Shown here: piece by piece, positions 53,821 to 63,922 of the stretch
How the letters are laid out: each line of letters opens with the position of its first letter
Numbering within the stretch: position 1 is the stretch's first letter
DNA from: Alphaproteobacteria bacterium
GTDB lineage: Bacteria; Pseudomonadota; Alphaproteobacteria; Micavibrionales; Micavibrionaceae
NCBI GenBank assembly: GCA_009995045.1
Contig: JAACQG010000005.1
Span: 68,804 to 132,803 of the forward strand
Length of the DNA stretch: 64,000 bases
Direction: 5' to 3'
Made by a program: the position numbers and the translations under genes
The notes under the pieces: generated by a model
The model's input: the letters and a program-made list of their open reading frames with translations, nothing else
Database searches by the model: none
Told to the model about the DNA's origin: nothing

Positions 53821-54741
53821 TTGAAACCGTACAAGAGTGATACTAGCAAGAGTGATATTCGTGATAACAGCGTAATTATGCGTATGATTCCAGCGCGTTT
53901 CAAGGCATATGCGCTTTTGGCGCGGGCGGATCGACCCATAGGGGTGTGGTTATTGGCGTTGCCGGGGCTGTGGGCTATTTGGTTATCTGCGGATGGTTTT
54001 AGCGTTAAGGCGCTTTGGCTCAGTGTTTTGTTCTTGGTCGGCGCGGTTGTTATGCGATCGGCGGGGTGTGTGATTAATGATATTTGGGATCGAGATTTGG
54101 ATCGTAAAGTTGAACGAACCCAAGGGCGACCACTGGCGGCGAAAGATTTATCCGTGCGCCAAGCAGCTGGATTTTTGGCGATTTTGCTAAGTATTGGGTT
54201 GTTGATATTGGCGCAAATGAACCATGTTACGGTTGTGCTCGGGTTTTTGAGTTTACCGCTGATTATTGCGTATCCCTTGATGAAGCGCGTGACATTTTGG
54301 CCGCAGGCGTTTTTAGGGCTGACGTTTAATTTTGGTGTATTGATGGGGTGGGCGGCGATGACCGAGACATTGGAGGCTTCAACATTTTTGCTCTATCTTG
54401 GCGGGATTTGTTGGACGCTTGCCTATGATACAATATATGCGCATCAGGATATTGAAGATGATATGATGGCAGGGGTTAAATCAACGGCGTTGAAATTTGG
54501 TGATTCGAGTAAAAAATGGGTGTCCGGCTTCTATGTGGCTGCGTTTGTTTTTATCTTGCTGGCGTTTGCGATGCAGAGCGTTTGGGCCGTTATTGCTCTC
54601 CTGCCCGTGGCGTGGCACATGACGCATCAGATTTTGCATTGGAATCCTGATGATGCGTATAGCGCGCTCATGACCTTTAAATCTAATCGTAATTGCGGGT
54701 ATTTGATTTTGGCCGCGGCGATTGTCGCGACCTTTACTTAA
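53821..54741 (+). CDS. ubiA: 4-hydroxybenzoate octaprenyltransferase UbiA
   Basis: 306 residues from TTG 53821, supported by AAGGA six bases upstream; the later ATG (53878) lacks a site. Prenylates 4-hydroxybenzoate in ubiquinone synthesis, in the inner membrane. Asp-rich Mg-PP motifs: NDIWDRDLDRKVERTQGRP at 86-104 and YDTIYAHQDIEDD in the second half. RADRPIGVWLLALPGLWA is the typical first-helix motif. Eight to nine helices. Ubiquinone feeds the respiratory chain that includes the nearby oxidase. Confidence 0.93.
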   Translation: MKPYKSDTSKSDIRDNSVIMRMIPARFKAYALLARADRPIGVWLLALPGLWAIWLSADGFSVKALWLSVLFLVGAVVMRSAGCVINDIWDRDLDRKVERTQGRPLAAKDLSVRQAAGFLAILLSIGLLILAQMNHVTVVLGFLSLPLIIAYPLMKRVTFWPQAFLGLTFNFGVLMGWAAMTETLEASTFLLYLGGICWTLAYDTIYAHQDIEDDMMAGVKSTALKFGDSSKKWVSGFYVAAFVFILLAFAMQSVWAVIALLPVAWHMTHQILHWNPDDAYSALMTFKSNRNCGYLILAAAIVATFT

Positions 54742-54776
54742 ATTATAAAACGGCTCATTGCTTTTGGCGTGTACGT

Positions 54777-57700
54777 CTATGCTCCAGCGAGGCTGCGGAG
54801 GCGTTGTTCAGCAATGATCAGCATCGGTAGATCAATTGTTCCTGCGCGACGCAATTCACCAAAGAGCTTTTCAAGCCTTGAGATTTGATCTGTGTGATTT
54901 TTCATCCATGTTTGCGCGGCGCTTTGTCCTTTAACATGATCGTCACCGACATCTTTTAGGATGCGTACAGTTAAGAATGCCTGACATCCATAGAGTTGAT
55001 CAACAAGGCCAGCGGTTGCTTCGGCTTGCCAGTGATCGTCGGATGGAAGGTAGCGCGCCTGTTGACGTAGCCAGTTCATGTGGAATTCATCACCCACTTC
55101 GAAATAGGCGCGTGCGGTTACGAGTAAGTCTGACTTTTGCTCCATCGAGATACGAATAATGTCGCATGCGGAGGACAAGACAGGCATGAGTGCGATTTGA
55201 TTTGCTAGTTCAGTTGGCAGACCATCGCGTTCTCCCGCTTCTTGGCGTTGTTTTACCATTTCCGTCAGCGCGGGCGTCATGACCTTTTCAAAGTTATTGC
55301 GTAATTCTTTGACGCCCTCACCAAAGCTTTTTATGTCCTTGCCGATATTGAGGTCGCGACCAAGGCGAGTGAGGAACCAGCTGATGGTGTGTTCGGACAA
55401 TTCCGCAATTTCTTTCATTGCTTTTAGCTGAACTTGGGCGGGGACTTTGTTGTCTAATGCTTCGATTGCATCCCAGCTATCGCGCAGGTCATATGCATCA
55501 CGTACGATGATGTACGCTTTTGCGACTTCCGCAGGGCTTGCGCCTGTTTTGTTCATCTTACGTTTGAGGAATGTTGGGCCCATACGGTTTACAAGTGAGT
55601 TTGCCATTGTTGTGGCGATGATCTCACGTGCGAGTTTATGGCGCTTGATTTCTTTTTTGAATTTGTCTTGCAACGCATCGGGGAAATAATCGAACAGCCA
55701 GTTTTGCATGTCCTTGTTGTCGGGGATATCGGTTGCGAGCAGGTCTTGTGTGAAGTTGATTTTCGCATAGGAGATCAAAATCGCAAGTTCAGGGCGGGTT
55801 AGGCCCTTGCCTGTACGCATACGAAGTTCAATGGTTTCTTCATCTGGAAGGCCTTCGATGGAGCGTTTTAACCCTTTTTCGCGTTCAAGGTCCTTGATGA
55901 AATCTTCTTGGAGCTGAAGGTTCTCGCGTGCCTGAAGCTCAGCGAGTGAGAGCGCTTGTGCTTGTTGGTAGTTGTTGCGAAGCACATGTTCAGCAATTTC
56001 ATTGGTCATCGTTTCCAGCAATTTATTGCGGGATTTGAGATTCATTTTGCTAGAGGCTTGGCTCATCACATCGGTGAGGAGGATTTTGATGTTGACCTCA
56101 TGGTCAGAAGAATCCACGCCGCCAGAGTTATCAACGAAGTCGGTGTTGATTTTTCCGCCTTTTTCGTCAAATTCAATGCGACCCAATTGCGTGACGCCAA
56201 GGTTTGCGCCTTCGCCAATTACTTTTGCGCGTACTTCGGTTGCGTCTACGCGAAGGGCATCTGTGGATTTGTCACCTGCATCTGCGTGTGATTGTTTCGA
56301 CGACTTTATATATGTGCCGATACCGCCAAACCAGAGGAGGTCTGTACGTGCCTTTAAAATGGCGCGGATGAGTTCGTTAGGGGTGACTTTGTCTTTGTCG
56401 ATATCCAGACGTTTCTTGATCTCTGGTGTGAGTTCGAGGATTTTTTCATCGCGTTCAAAGATGCGTCCACCTTCTGATAGGAGTTTGGTGTTGTAATCGC
56501 CCCAGCCTTTTACTTCATCAAAGAGGCGTTTGCGCTCTTTGAATGTTTTTTCGGCATCCGGATTTGGATCGACGAAGATGTGGAGGTGGTTGAACGCGGC
56601 AATCAAGTTGATTTTTTCGGATAGTAACATGCCGTTTCCGAAGACGTCGCCGCTCATGTCACCACAACCTGTCACGTCGAAGGGCTGTGTTTGGGTGTTG
56701 TGATTGAGTTGACGGAAGTGAAGTTTGACCGATTCCCATGCGCCGCGCGCGGTGATGCCCATGACTTTATGGTCATAGCCAGCCGAGCCGCCGGATGCGA
56801 AGGCATCGTCTAGCCAGAAGCCATATTCTTGAGAGATGCCATTGGCGATATCAGAGAATGTTGCTGTTCCCTTATCGGCGGCGACCACGAGATAGGGGTC
56901 ATCACCATCACGGCGCACCACGTTTTCTGGTGGGATTACGGTTTCGCCTTTAAGGTTATCGGTGATGTCTAGCATGCCGCGGATGAAGGTTTTGTAACAT
57001 TTAATGCCTTCTTCGCGGAATTCTTCACGGGTTTTTGTTGGCGTTTTGACCACAAAACCGCCTTTTGAGCCCATTGGAATGATGACGGAGTTTTTCACCA
57101 TTTGAGCCTTCATAAGGCCGAGGACTTCGGTGCGGAAATCTTCGTGACGGTCGGACCAGCGCAGACCGCCGCGGGCAATTTTATCGCCGCGCAGGTGAAT
57201 GGCTTCGACCTGAGGTGAGTAGACAAAAATTTCGCGATAAGGTTTGGGTTCTGGGAGTTCAGGTACTTTCTTACTATCGAGTTTGATAGATAGATATGGT
57301 TTTGCGCTGCCGTCTTCTTGACGCTGATAGTAGTTTGTGCGGAGCGTTGCCTCGACCATTGCGGTGATGATTCGAAGAATACGGTCTTCGTCGAGGGATT
57401 CAACGGATTCCAATTCGTAATCAATGCCAACGGCGCAACCTGCTGCCTTACTCTCGCCGTCATCACCGTTTTTAGGATCGTGGAAGCTTTTGAATAGATC
57501 CACAATCAGGCGGCTGATTTTCGGGTTGTTGTTGATGGCTTTAATGATGTAAGCGCGGCTGAAGGGGTAGCCGATTTGTTTGAGATAGCGAACATAAGTG
57601 CGCAAAATGGTGATCTCATGCCAGTTCATATTGGCGGAGAGGACAAGCTTGTTCAGCCCGTCATTTTCCATTTCTTTGTCCCAGATTTTGGCGAAGGCTT

Positions 57701-59576
57701 TTTCGAAGTTTTCTTTTCCTTTTGGAATATCGACGAAGTCTTCAATTCCTGGTGTTTCGAGAAGGAAGTCGTGAATCCATACGCTTTGTTCGGATTTTTC
57801 TGGTGTGATTTCAAATGGAAGTTCGGCGATTGCGCGCAATCCTAGATTTTCCAAGATCGGCATAATATCGGAGAGTGTTACGGGTTTGCCGGGATTATAT
57901 AGTTTAAGGCGCAGGCGCTTAAGCTCGATATCTTCGGGGCGATATAAATTGAGTTGCAAGCATTCACAAGATAGCGCGGTTTCAATTTTCTCGATGTCAA
58001 AGACAGCCTGTTTTGCGCGATATTTAGAACGATAACCAATCGGAAATGCTTCGCCGTATTTAATGGTGAATTTGGTGACCGAGCTATCGTCTTTGAGTGT
58101 TTCTACCAATGCAGATGAGAGAAGTTCGGGCCAAGTTTGGCTTGCTTCTTGGAGCTTTTGCTCGATTTTAGATGCGCTGTATGTTGGTTTTTCTTTATGC
58201 GCAGTCTTGATGGTGAACATGATGCGCGCGAAAACAGAATCATCCATTGATGTGAAAAATGTCTGACATGTGCCGTTTAGTTCTTCTTCAAGGATGCTGC
58301 ATATTTTTTTGCGTAATGCTGTTCCAAATCTGTCGCGCGGGATGTAGACGAGGCAAGAGATGTAACGGCCAAACGGGTCGTGGCGCATAAAGAGTGCAAC
58401 ACGCTGGCGTTCTTGAAGATTCAAGATGTTGGTTGATGTTTTATACAGCTCTTTTGGTGATATTTGAAACAGTTCGTCGCGTGGATATTTTTCCAAAATA
58501 TGGCGTAAGGCTTTTCTGTCGTGGGAGCCAGTCTTTAGGTTGCTGATCTCCATGACTTCTTCGACTTTTTCACGAAGATAGGGAACATCGCTTACGCTGC
58601 GCGAGTAGGTTACGGATGTGAATAGGCCGAGGAAAAGCTTTTCACCCACGACTTTGCCGTCTTTGTCATAGATTTTGATGGCAATTGCATCCATCGGCAC
58701 GCGGCGGTGGACAGTCGACAGGCGGTTTGTTTTTGAAATGGACAAAGGCGGAAGGTTGCGGCGCATTTCTTGAAGATTGCGCGGCAGGCTTTCGTCGGTG
58801 TTACTGATATAAGCGGGGCGAACATCATCGTGAAGCAGGCCTAGGCTTGCGCCCTTAACGGTTTTGCTTTTTATTTCGCCGTTGCTTTCGATGAATTTGT
58901 ATTCACGGTAGCCGAGAAGGGTGAAGTTGTTGTCATAGAGATAATCAAGGAACGCGCAATATTGGCGTATCTCTGTTAATGGGCGGTTTGTGTGGGCGGA
59001 TTCTAAATCGCGGCGCGCTTCTTTGAGCTTTCCTAACATTAAGCGCCAATCGGTGTTGCAAGTGTGAACATCCTTGAGGGCTTCTTGAAGGCCTGTTTGT
59101 AATTCTGCGATATCGTCTTCGGATAGCGCGTCTTTGATGTGGATATGGATGTGAGATTGGCTCACGCATGTGCCATCTTTGCTCTCTCCAACGCTTTGAA
59201 GGTTTCCTTTTTCATCGTAGCAGGCGCGTAAAACGGGATGCACAAGCAGTTCGATGAGATAGTGACGACGGTTGATTTCGGCGACTACGGAATCGACCAA
59301 AAATGCCATGTCATCGCTGACGATGTCGACAATGGTTTTCATGGGGCCGAGTGTGTCGGTTTTAGGGGTGTAAATTTTGATGTTGCCTTCACCGCTCATG
59401 CGCTTTGTTGCGAGCTCAAGATGGGATGCGGACATTTCAACGATGAGGCTGTCGTCAAATTGTTTCCAATCATCGCCATTGATGTGAGCAGCGAGCTCTT
59501 CTAAAAGCGCTCTTTGATCTTTGCTTGCGTTTTTGGGGAGGGCGGCGATTGCCTTTTTTGTTTGTGCGGTCGTCAT
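54777..59576 (-). CDS. NAD-specific glutamate dehydrogenase, large (about 180 kDa) type
   Basis: 1599 residues, the normal size of the L_180 class. It deaminates glutamate to 2-oxoglutarate with NAD+ for catabolism. The N-terminal half has ACT-like and regulatory segments (VDSVVAEINRRHYLIELLVHP in part). The catalytic region at about 800-1150 has LRGDKIARGGLRWSDRHEDFRTEVLGLMKAQ (in part), NSVIIPMGSKGGFVVK and the Rossmann segment KVIGEGANLGVTQLGRIEF. The C-terminal 400 residues are helical. Paired with PutA, it would carry proline carbon to the TCA cycle. Confidence 0.96.
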   Translation of the reverse strand: MTTAQTKKAIAALPKNASKDQRALLEELAAHINGDDWKQFDDSLIVEMSASHLELATKRMSGEGNIKIYTPKTDTLGPMKTIVDIVSDDMAFLVDSVVAEINRRHYLIELLVHPVLRACYDEKGNLQSVGESKDGTCVSQSHIHIHIKDALSEDDIAELQTGLQEALKDVHTCNTDWRLMLGKLKEARRDLESAHTNRPLTEIRQYCAFLDYLYDNNFTLLGYREYKFIESNGEIKSKTVKGASLGLLHDDVRPAYISNTDESLPRNLQEMRRNLPPLSISKTNRLSTVHRRVPMDAIAIKIYDKDGKVVGEKLFLGLFTSVTYSRSVSDVPYLREKVEEVMEISNLKTGSHDRKALRHILEKYPRDELFQISPKELYKTSTNILNLQERQRVALFMRHDPFGRYISCLVYIPRDRFGTALRKKICSILEEELNGTCQTFFTSMDDSVFARIMFTIKTAHKEKPTYSASKIEQKLQEASQTWPELLSSALVETLKDDSSVTKFTIKYGEAFPIGYRSKYRAKQAVFDIEKIETALSCECLQLNLYRPEDIELKRLRLKLYNPGKPVTLSDIMPILENLGLRAIAELPFEITPEKSEQSVWIHDFLLETPGIEDFVDIPKGKENFEKAFAKIWDKEMENDGLNKLVLSANMNWHEITILRTYVRYLKQIGYPFSRAYIIKAINNNPKISRLIVDLFKSFHDPKNGDDGESKAAGCAVGIDYELESVESLDEDRILRIITAMVEATLRTNYYQRQEDGSAKPYLSIKLDSKKVPELPEPKPYREIFVYSPQVEAIHLRGDKIARGGLRWSDRHEDFRTEVLGLMKAQMVKNSVIIPMGSKGGFVVKTPTKTREEFREEGIKCYKTFIRGMLDITDNLKGETVIPPENVVRRDGDDPYLVVAADKGTATFSDIANGISQEYGFWLDDAFASGGSAGYDHKVMGITARGAWESVKLHFRQLNHNTQTQPFDVTGCGDMSGDVFGNGMLLSEKINLIAAFNHLHIFVDPNPDAEKTFKERKRLFDEVKGWGDYNTKLLSEGGRIFERDEKILELTPEIKKRLDIDKDKVTPNELIRAILKARTDLLWFGGIGTYIKSSKQSHADAGDKSTDALRVDATEVRAKVIGEGANLGVTQLGRIEFDEKGGKINTDFVDNSGGVDSSDHEVNIKILLTDVMSQASSKMNLKSRNKLLETMTNEIAEHVLRNNYQQAQALSLAELQARENLQLQEDFIKDLEREKGLKRSIEGLPDEETIELRMRTGKGLTRPELAILISYAKINFTQDLLATDIPDNKDMQNWLFDYFPDALQDKFKKEIKRHKLAREIIATTMANSLVNRMGPTFLKRKMNKTGASPAEVAKAYIIVRDAYDLRDSWDAIEALDNKVPAQVQLKAMKEIAELSEHTISWFLTRLGRDLNIGKDIKSFGEGVKELRNNFEKVMTPALTEMVKQRQEAGERDGLPTELANQIALMPVLSSACDIIRISMEQKSDLLVTARAYFEVGDEFHMNWLRQQARYLPSDDHWQAEATAGLVDQLYGCQAFLTVRILKDVGDDHVKGQSAAQTWMKNHTDQISRLEKLFGELRRAGTIDLPMLIIAEQRLRSLAGA

Positions 59577-59662
59577 AAATGTTTCTTGTTTTTTATTTGT
59601 GTGACATGCGTATAAAATGATTTGTGATTGAAATCAATATTCCAAGGATACTAACTGTAATT

Positions 59663-60349
59663 ATGTGCGGACGCTATGCTTTTTATCTTCCACCTGCCAA
59701 ATTAAAGTCGTTTTTCGGCTTGGAGAATTTGATCAATTGTCCTGCGCGATATAATTGTGCACCGTGCCAAGAATTGCCGATTGTTGTCAAGAACCGTGTT
59801 GGATTTGGGCGCTGGGGATTTCGTCCTGATTGGTCGCGTGAGGATGATCCGGCGATGGCATCGAAGATGATCAATGCGCGCAGTGAGACGATCGCGCAAA
59901 AGTCAGCGTTTCGGGATGCTTGGGCGCTTGCGCGGCGCTGTATTGTTCCAGCGAATGGGTTTTATGAATGGCATAAAGATGCAGCGAGCGGGATAAAGCA
60001 GCCTTATTATATTACGCACAAGGTTGATGAGGTTTTGTGCATGGCGGGGCTGTGGTCGAAAGTTGACGGGCAGGTGAGCTTTACGGTTTTAACCAAGCCT
60101 GCCGACGGTGATATTTCTAATTATCATCACCGTATGCCTGTTATGATTGAGCGTGATCAGGTTGGTCATTGGTTTGAGGCTGATTTGGGCAATGCTACTG
60201 AGATGATTGGTGCGGCGAGCGGGGAGCAATGTAGTGCGCACAAAGTGAGGAGTGATGTGGGTAAGGTTGCGAATGATTATGCTGCGTTGATAGAATCGTA
60301 TAATGGCGACCAAGGTGAAGGCCATATGTATCAATCAAGCATGCTTTAG
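59663..60349 (+). CDS. SRAP (SOS response associated peptidase) family protein, YedK/HMCES-like
   Basis: 228 residues from ATG 59663, chosen because the protein must begin MCGR so that Cys 2 becomes the exposed catalytic residue. It cross-links abasic sites in single-stranded DNA, shielding them during replication. Seen: MCGRYAF, RWGFRPDW, ARSETIAQKSAFRDAW, RRCIVPANGFYEW (the catalytic Glu region) and NYHHRMPVMI (the His motif). The longer frame to 59624 has 13 unrelated residues. Confidence 0.93.
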   Translation: MCGRYAFYLPPAKLKSFFGLENLINCPARYNCAPCQELPIVVKNRVGFGRWGFRPDWSREDDPAMASKMINARSETIAQKSAFRDAWALARRCIVPANGFYEWHKDAASGIKQPYYITHKVDEVLCMAGLWSKVDGQVSFTVLTKPADGDISNYHHRMPVMIERDQVGHWFEADLGNATEMIGAASGEQCSAHKVRSDVGKVANDYAALIESYNGDQGEGHMYQSSML

Positions 60350-60355
60350 CTTTAG

Positions 60356-60940
60356 TTATTTTAGCGCATCAATGGATGATTGCAGGTCGTCTATTTCCCA
60401 GTTAGCACCGATTAATTTTTTTCGTAAGTTTTGATTGCGGTCGATGATTAGGGTTTCGGGCAGTTTGAATGTGCCGAATTTTCCTGCGGTGACGGCTTGG
60501 TCTTGGTCATGGGCGATGAAGATGTTTTTGGCGTTGAAATTCAGATTTTCAAACCCTGTGGTGCCTTTCATTTTTGTGATGAACTTATCAATTGCACCTT
60601 CGTCGAGATCTGATGACAGCGCGATCAGGACAATATCATCAGGGTTATTGGCGGCGGTGTATAAAAGATCGGGGAATTCTTTAATGCATGGTGCGCACCA
60701 TGATGCCCAGAAATTTAAGATGATAATTTTTCCTTCAAAATCACCAATCGTTTTTGTGTTTCCGTGGATATCGGTAAAGTCAAAACTTGGGATTTTTTGT
60801 GTATTTGTGATGGTTTCTTCTGTGCTGTTTTTATCGGGCACATTTGTGATGTTGGGTTTTATATTATTGTCGCTGAGATAGAGGGTGAGGGCGTAAGTCA
60901 GTATTCCGACGATGAGGAGAACGGCGATATTGATTTTCAT
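60356..60940 (-). CDS. ResA/TlpA-like thiol-disulfide oxidoreductase
   Basis: 194 residues from ATG 60940. That start overlaps the ccsA stop in ATGA; a longer frame lies wholly inside ccsA in another register. One N-terminal helix anchors it (about 3-21), facing the periplasm. Thioredoxin-like domain with FWASWCAPCIKEFP (active CxxC), PSFDFTDIHGNTKTI before it and FGTFKLPETLIIDRN (cis-Pro) after. In System II cytochrome c maturation, ResA reduces the CxxCH haem-binding cysteines. Operon position after ResB and CcsA supports that role. DsbD earlier in the window could be its reductant. Confidence 0.9.
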   Translation of the reverse strand: MKINIAVLLIVGILTYALTLYLSDNNIKPNITNVPDKNSTEETITNTQKIPSFDFTDIHGNTKTIGDFEGKIIILNFWASWCAPCIKEFPDLLYTAANNPDDIVLIALSSDLDEGAIDKFITKMKGTTGFENLNFNAKNIFIAHDQDQAVTAGKFGTFKLPETLIIDRNQNLRKKLIGANWEIDDLQSSIDALK

Positions 60941-62766
60941 GATGTGCGCCCTTGTTGTTTTTGTTTGATTCGGATGATGATCCATAATGCGGTGATGATG
61001 ATGGTTTCGGCGATACAAAATATTGCGAGCCCGGCGGCGATACCGCTGGTGAAGCCATAGGAATGCAGACCGACGCCAAGGAGGTTTACACCAAACCATG
61101 CGAGGGCGACGACAATGTTAAGCGCGGCCATGCCAGCGACATATCCGAGTGGGCGGATGTTGCCAGATAAGCGCCCGTGTTGAATCCAAATGAGCCATAA
61201 GACGATGAGCAATGCGCCGTTTTCTTTCGGGTCCCAGCCCCAAAAACGGCCCCATGATTGATCCGCCCAGATGCCGCCGAGTACAGTGCCAACCGCGGTG
61301 AATAACAGAGCGACAAGGCCGATTTTATGGATGGATTGGAATGCGCCATCAAGAAGCGGGTGTACGGGGTCTTTAATCCTTAGCAGCATATAGCCATGCG
61401 CCAGGCACGCGCCGATGATGCATATGCCGTAACCCGCCGTGATGCATATGACATGCGTGCCGAGCCAGAAATTGGTGTTTAAAACCGCCACGAGAAGTTC
61501 GAGTGAGTCGTTGTTTTGAAGCATGGTCGGTGCGATTGAGAGCAAGCCAAGGGCGGCGATTTGCGATGTGAGAGCTAGGATGGGTTTGCGTGATTTGGCG
61601 TATGTGATGAGGCCGATCACTGCGCATATCAAACTCACGAATAAAACAGATTCATAGAGTGTGCCGACGGGTGGTCGGTCGAGGATATAGATGCGCGCCG
61701 CTATGCCAGATACGTGGAAAAGACATGCCGTGAATAAGGATACTAGCGTTCCGTACGTAATGAATATTGATGGTCTGGATAGGGTTATGATGAGCAGTAT
61801 GATGCCAAGGGCGTACAGGCTCATCGCAACGTGGTAAGGTTTTATATTAAGGTATAAAAGTTCGACGTTTAATCGCGTTTTGGATATTTCATTGGACGTG
61901 TTTTGAAGTGTGTTTTCGAGCAGCGTATGTGTTGCGGCTGTCCAGTTTTGCGCGTCATTTTTTCTGTGCGCATTTGCGACATCTTCCCATTGTGATAAAA
62001 GCGTATTTGCCTGTGGGGAGCCTAAGCCGTCATTGATGGTTTGCCATGGTGATGCCCATGATAGCTTTTCATCAAGGTTGACCGGTATTGCTTTGAAATC
62101 ATCGTTGCCGATGCCGCCTGTGCGAATTTGTTGCAATTGGAACCCCATTATAGCGGTTTCTTGCTCGGCGGGTGTGTATGTTGTGACGTCTTGGCCTTTT
62201 TGGGCGATGATGGTTTTTAAATCGCTGGTGATGCGTTGTTCTTTGGGAAGGAGATTGATGAATGTTTCTCCGTCTTTTAACGGAAGGATCAATGAGAAAC
62301 TGCGGAGTAATTCATTGTAGGAAATGACATCTTCGTGGATTTTAAGGAGTGTTTGTTGCTGCGGGGTTAAGTTGGTTTCGGTTTCTTTTAAAAGAACGAT
62401 GATGTCGCTTTGTGTCTTTTTTAGTCCTGGTTGAAGGTCTTCAATGCTGAAGTGATCTTTTGATGGATCAAGGGCTAGTCTTGATTTTAGATCATCGTCT
62501 TTAATTGTGAAGACCTCTGCGTGGATGGCTTCGCTTGGGTTGAAAAGTGTTTGGGCGAGCCATTGTGTTGCTTTGTAATCTTTGCCGTAAAAATCTTTCA
62601 GGCGGGCTTTGGCGAATGCGCCGATGGGTTTGACGCGGCCATTGTCGAGGACAGGTATTTTTTCAAATGCGCTGTAGTCGAATTGCTCTGGTGCTTGGTT
62701 TTGTGCGTATGCGTGTGTAAATACGCAGCAGCATATTATCGCCATTAATAAGAGGATACGGATCAT
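60937..62766 (-). CDS. ccsA: Cytochrome c biogenesis protein CcsA (System II)
   Basis: 609 residues from ATG 62766, which overlaps the resB stop in ATGA and has GGAGAC upstream. A signal-like helix (about 1-18), a periplasmic region of about 290 residues, then about eight helices. The WWD haem-handling motif (WADQSWGRFWGWDPKENG) lies in the C-terminal half with conserved His in TMs around it. The N-terminal text FEKIPVLDNGRVKPIGAFA resembles the start of the long CcsA proteins of Bacteroidetes and Planctomycetes. With ResB it exports haem and attaches it to apocytochrome c. Confidence 0.88.
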   Translation of the reverse strand: MIRILLLMAIICCCVFTHAYAQNQAPEQFDYSAFEKIPVLDNGRVKPIGAFAKARLKDFYGKDYKATQWLAQTLFNPSEAIHAEVFTIKDDDLKSRLALDPSKDHFSIEDLQPGLKKTQSDIIVLLKETETNLTPQQQTLLKIHEDVISYNELLRSFSLILPLKDGETFINLLPKEQRITSDLKTIIAQKGQDVTTYTPAEQETAIMGFQLQQIRTGGIGNDDFKAIPVNLDEKLSWASPWQTINDGLGSPQANTLLSQWEDVANAHRKNDAQNWTAATHTLLENTLQNTSNEISKTRLNVELLYLNIKPYHVAMSLYALGIILLIITLSRPSIFITYGTLVSLFTACLFHVSGIAARIYILDRPPVGTLYESVLFVSLICAVIGLITYAKSRKPILALTSQIAALGLLSIAPTMLQNNDSLELLVAVLNTNFWLGTHVICITAGYGICIIGACLAHGYMLLRIKDPVHPLLDGAFQSIHKIGLVALLFTAVGTVLGGIWADQSWGRFWGWDPKENGALLIVLWLIWIQHGRLSGNIRPLGYVAGMAALNIVVALAWFGVNLLGVGLHSYGFTSGIAAGLAIFCIAETIIITALWIIIRIKQKQQGRTS

Positions 62767-63884
62767 TGTGTACGTCTCCTGCTGAATGTGATGATGATAT
62801 GTAGGATAAGGCCTAGAGCTAGAACGATTGTGCCGATATACGGGAAGAGCCATCCTTGGTTTTTGACAACGGAAAAGATGCTGACTTCGCCTGCTTCGGA
62901 TTGATCGAATGAAGATTGGAAGAATGTATGGCCTTTATAGCGCAGGGGCTTGTTCATTTCGATGCGCGTTTCCCAGTGTGTATCGCCATCCATAATCACA
63001 ACATCAGAATGATATCCGCGCGCCATGGCTGTGCCCTGATAGTTGTCTTTTACAAAGTCTTTCAGTTTGATTGAAAAAGGCAATGTGGATTGGTCTTTAC
63101 CGAAAATGAATGTGTATGTTTTACCCAGTGATTTGATTTCAATTGGTTTTGGCATGCCGTCGAAAGCGAGGTGTTCACCATCGCCCTCATCCGCGCCGAA
63201 TATTGTAAACTCAAATCCGGTGAGGTTGGCTTCGGGTTCTTTTTCCAATGGTTTGTTTTCAAGCGCCATGAATTGCGCCATGCCCGCATATGTTTTGTTT
63301 TCGTCGTAATCGCTTGATTCTTCACGTTTTATGATGTTGCAATTGTCGCATGAGAATTTGAGGTTAAATTGAAATGGCAGGCTATCGGTATTCCAATTGT
63401 CGATATTCGAATAGGGTAGGCGCATTATTTCTGTTGGTTGGGAGTCGTCTTCTCCGTTTGATTGAAACACCATCAAGTTGCGTTTTGTGTAGTGGTAGAT
63501 GAATGGGCTTTGTGCGCCTTCGGGCAAGACCATGTAGCGTTCTTCTGCCATGATAGAGGTCACAAGGCCGCCGATGAGAAGAATGAGCGCACCTAAATGG
63601 GCGAGGATGATGCCGCTTTTTTTGGCGCTCCATTCACTTTTGAATAGGAATTTTGCCGTTAGGTTGAGCGTAAGAAGGCCAAGGATTGTGTATCCGCCTG
63701 GCAATGGAATTGGCCCTAACCAGATAATGAAGCTAGAGAAATATGTGTGGTGCGCGGCGTAGAGGCCGATCCATCTTTGTGTGACGGTTCCGACAATGAG
63801 CAGGACAATCAATAGCGGCATAAGCCAAAAGACCATATCGGCTTCGGCTAGGCGCGTGCTTATGCTTTTGATGCGTTTCATCAT
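62763..63884 (-). CDS. resB: ResB/CcsB-like cytochrome c biogenesis protein
   Basis: 373 residues, shorter than many ResB. Helices at about 18-38, 60-80 and 92-112, a periplasmic domain of about 220 residues, and a last helix (about 345-366). ResB features: RLAEADMVFWLMPLLIVLLIVGT (in part), HLGALILLIGGLV, and a late KPLRYKGHTFFQSSFDQ. A Cys pair (CDNCN) in the periplasmic domain is unusual. It forms the haem export and ligation complex with CcsA. Either of two adjacent ATGs (63884 or 63881) may start it. Confidence 0.85.
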   Translation of the reverse strand: MMKRIKSISTRLAEADMVFWLMPLLIVLLIVGTVTQRWIGLYAAHHTYFSSFIIWLGPIPLPGGYTILGLLTLNLTAKFLFKSEWSAKKSGIILAHLGALILLIGGLVTSIMAEERYMVLPEGAQSPFIYHYTKRNLMVFQSNGEDDSQPTEIMRLPYSNIDNWNTDSLPFQFNLKFSCDNCNIIKREESSDYDENKTYAGMAQFMALENKPLEKEPEANLTGFEFTIFGADEGDGEHLAFDGMPKPIEIKSLGKTYTFIFGKDQSTLPFSIKLKDFVKDNYQGTAMARGYHSDVVIMDGDTHWETRIEMNKPLRYKGHTFFQSSFDQSEAGEVSIFSVVKNQGWLFPYIGTIVLALGLILHIIITFSRRRTQ

Positions 63885-63922
63885 GGGAATGATTTATCCC
63901 ATGAGGGGCTTGGTTTCAATGA

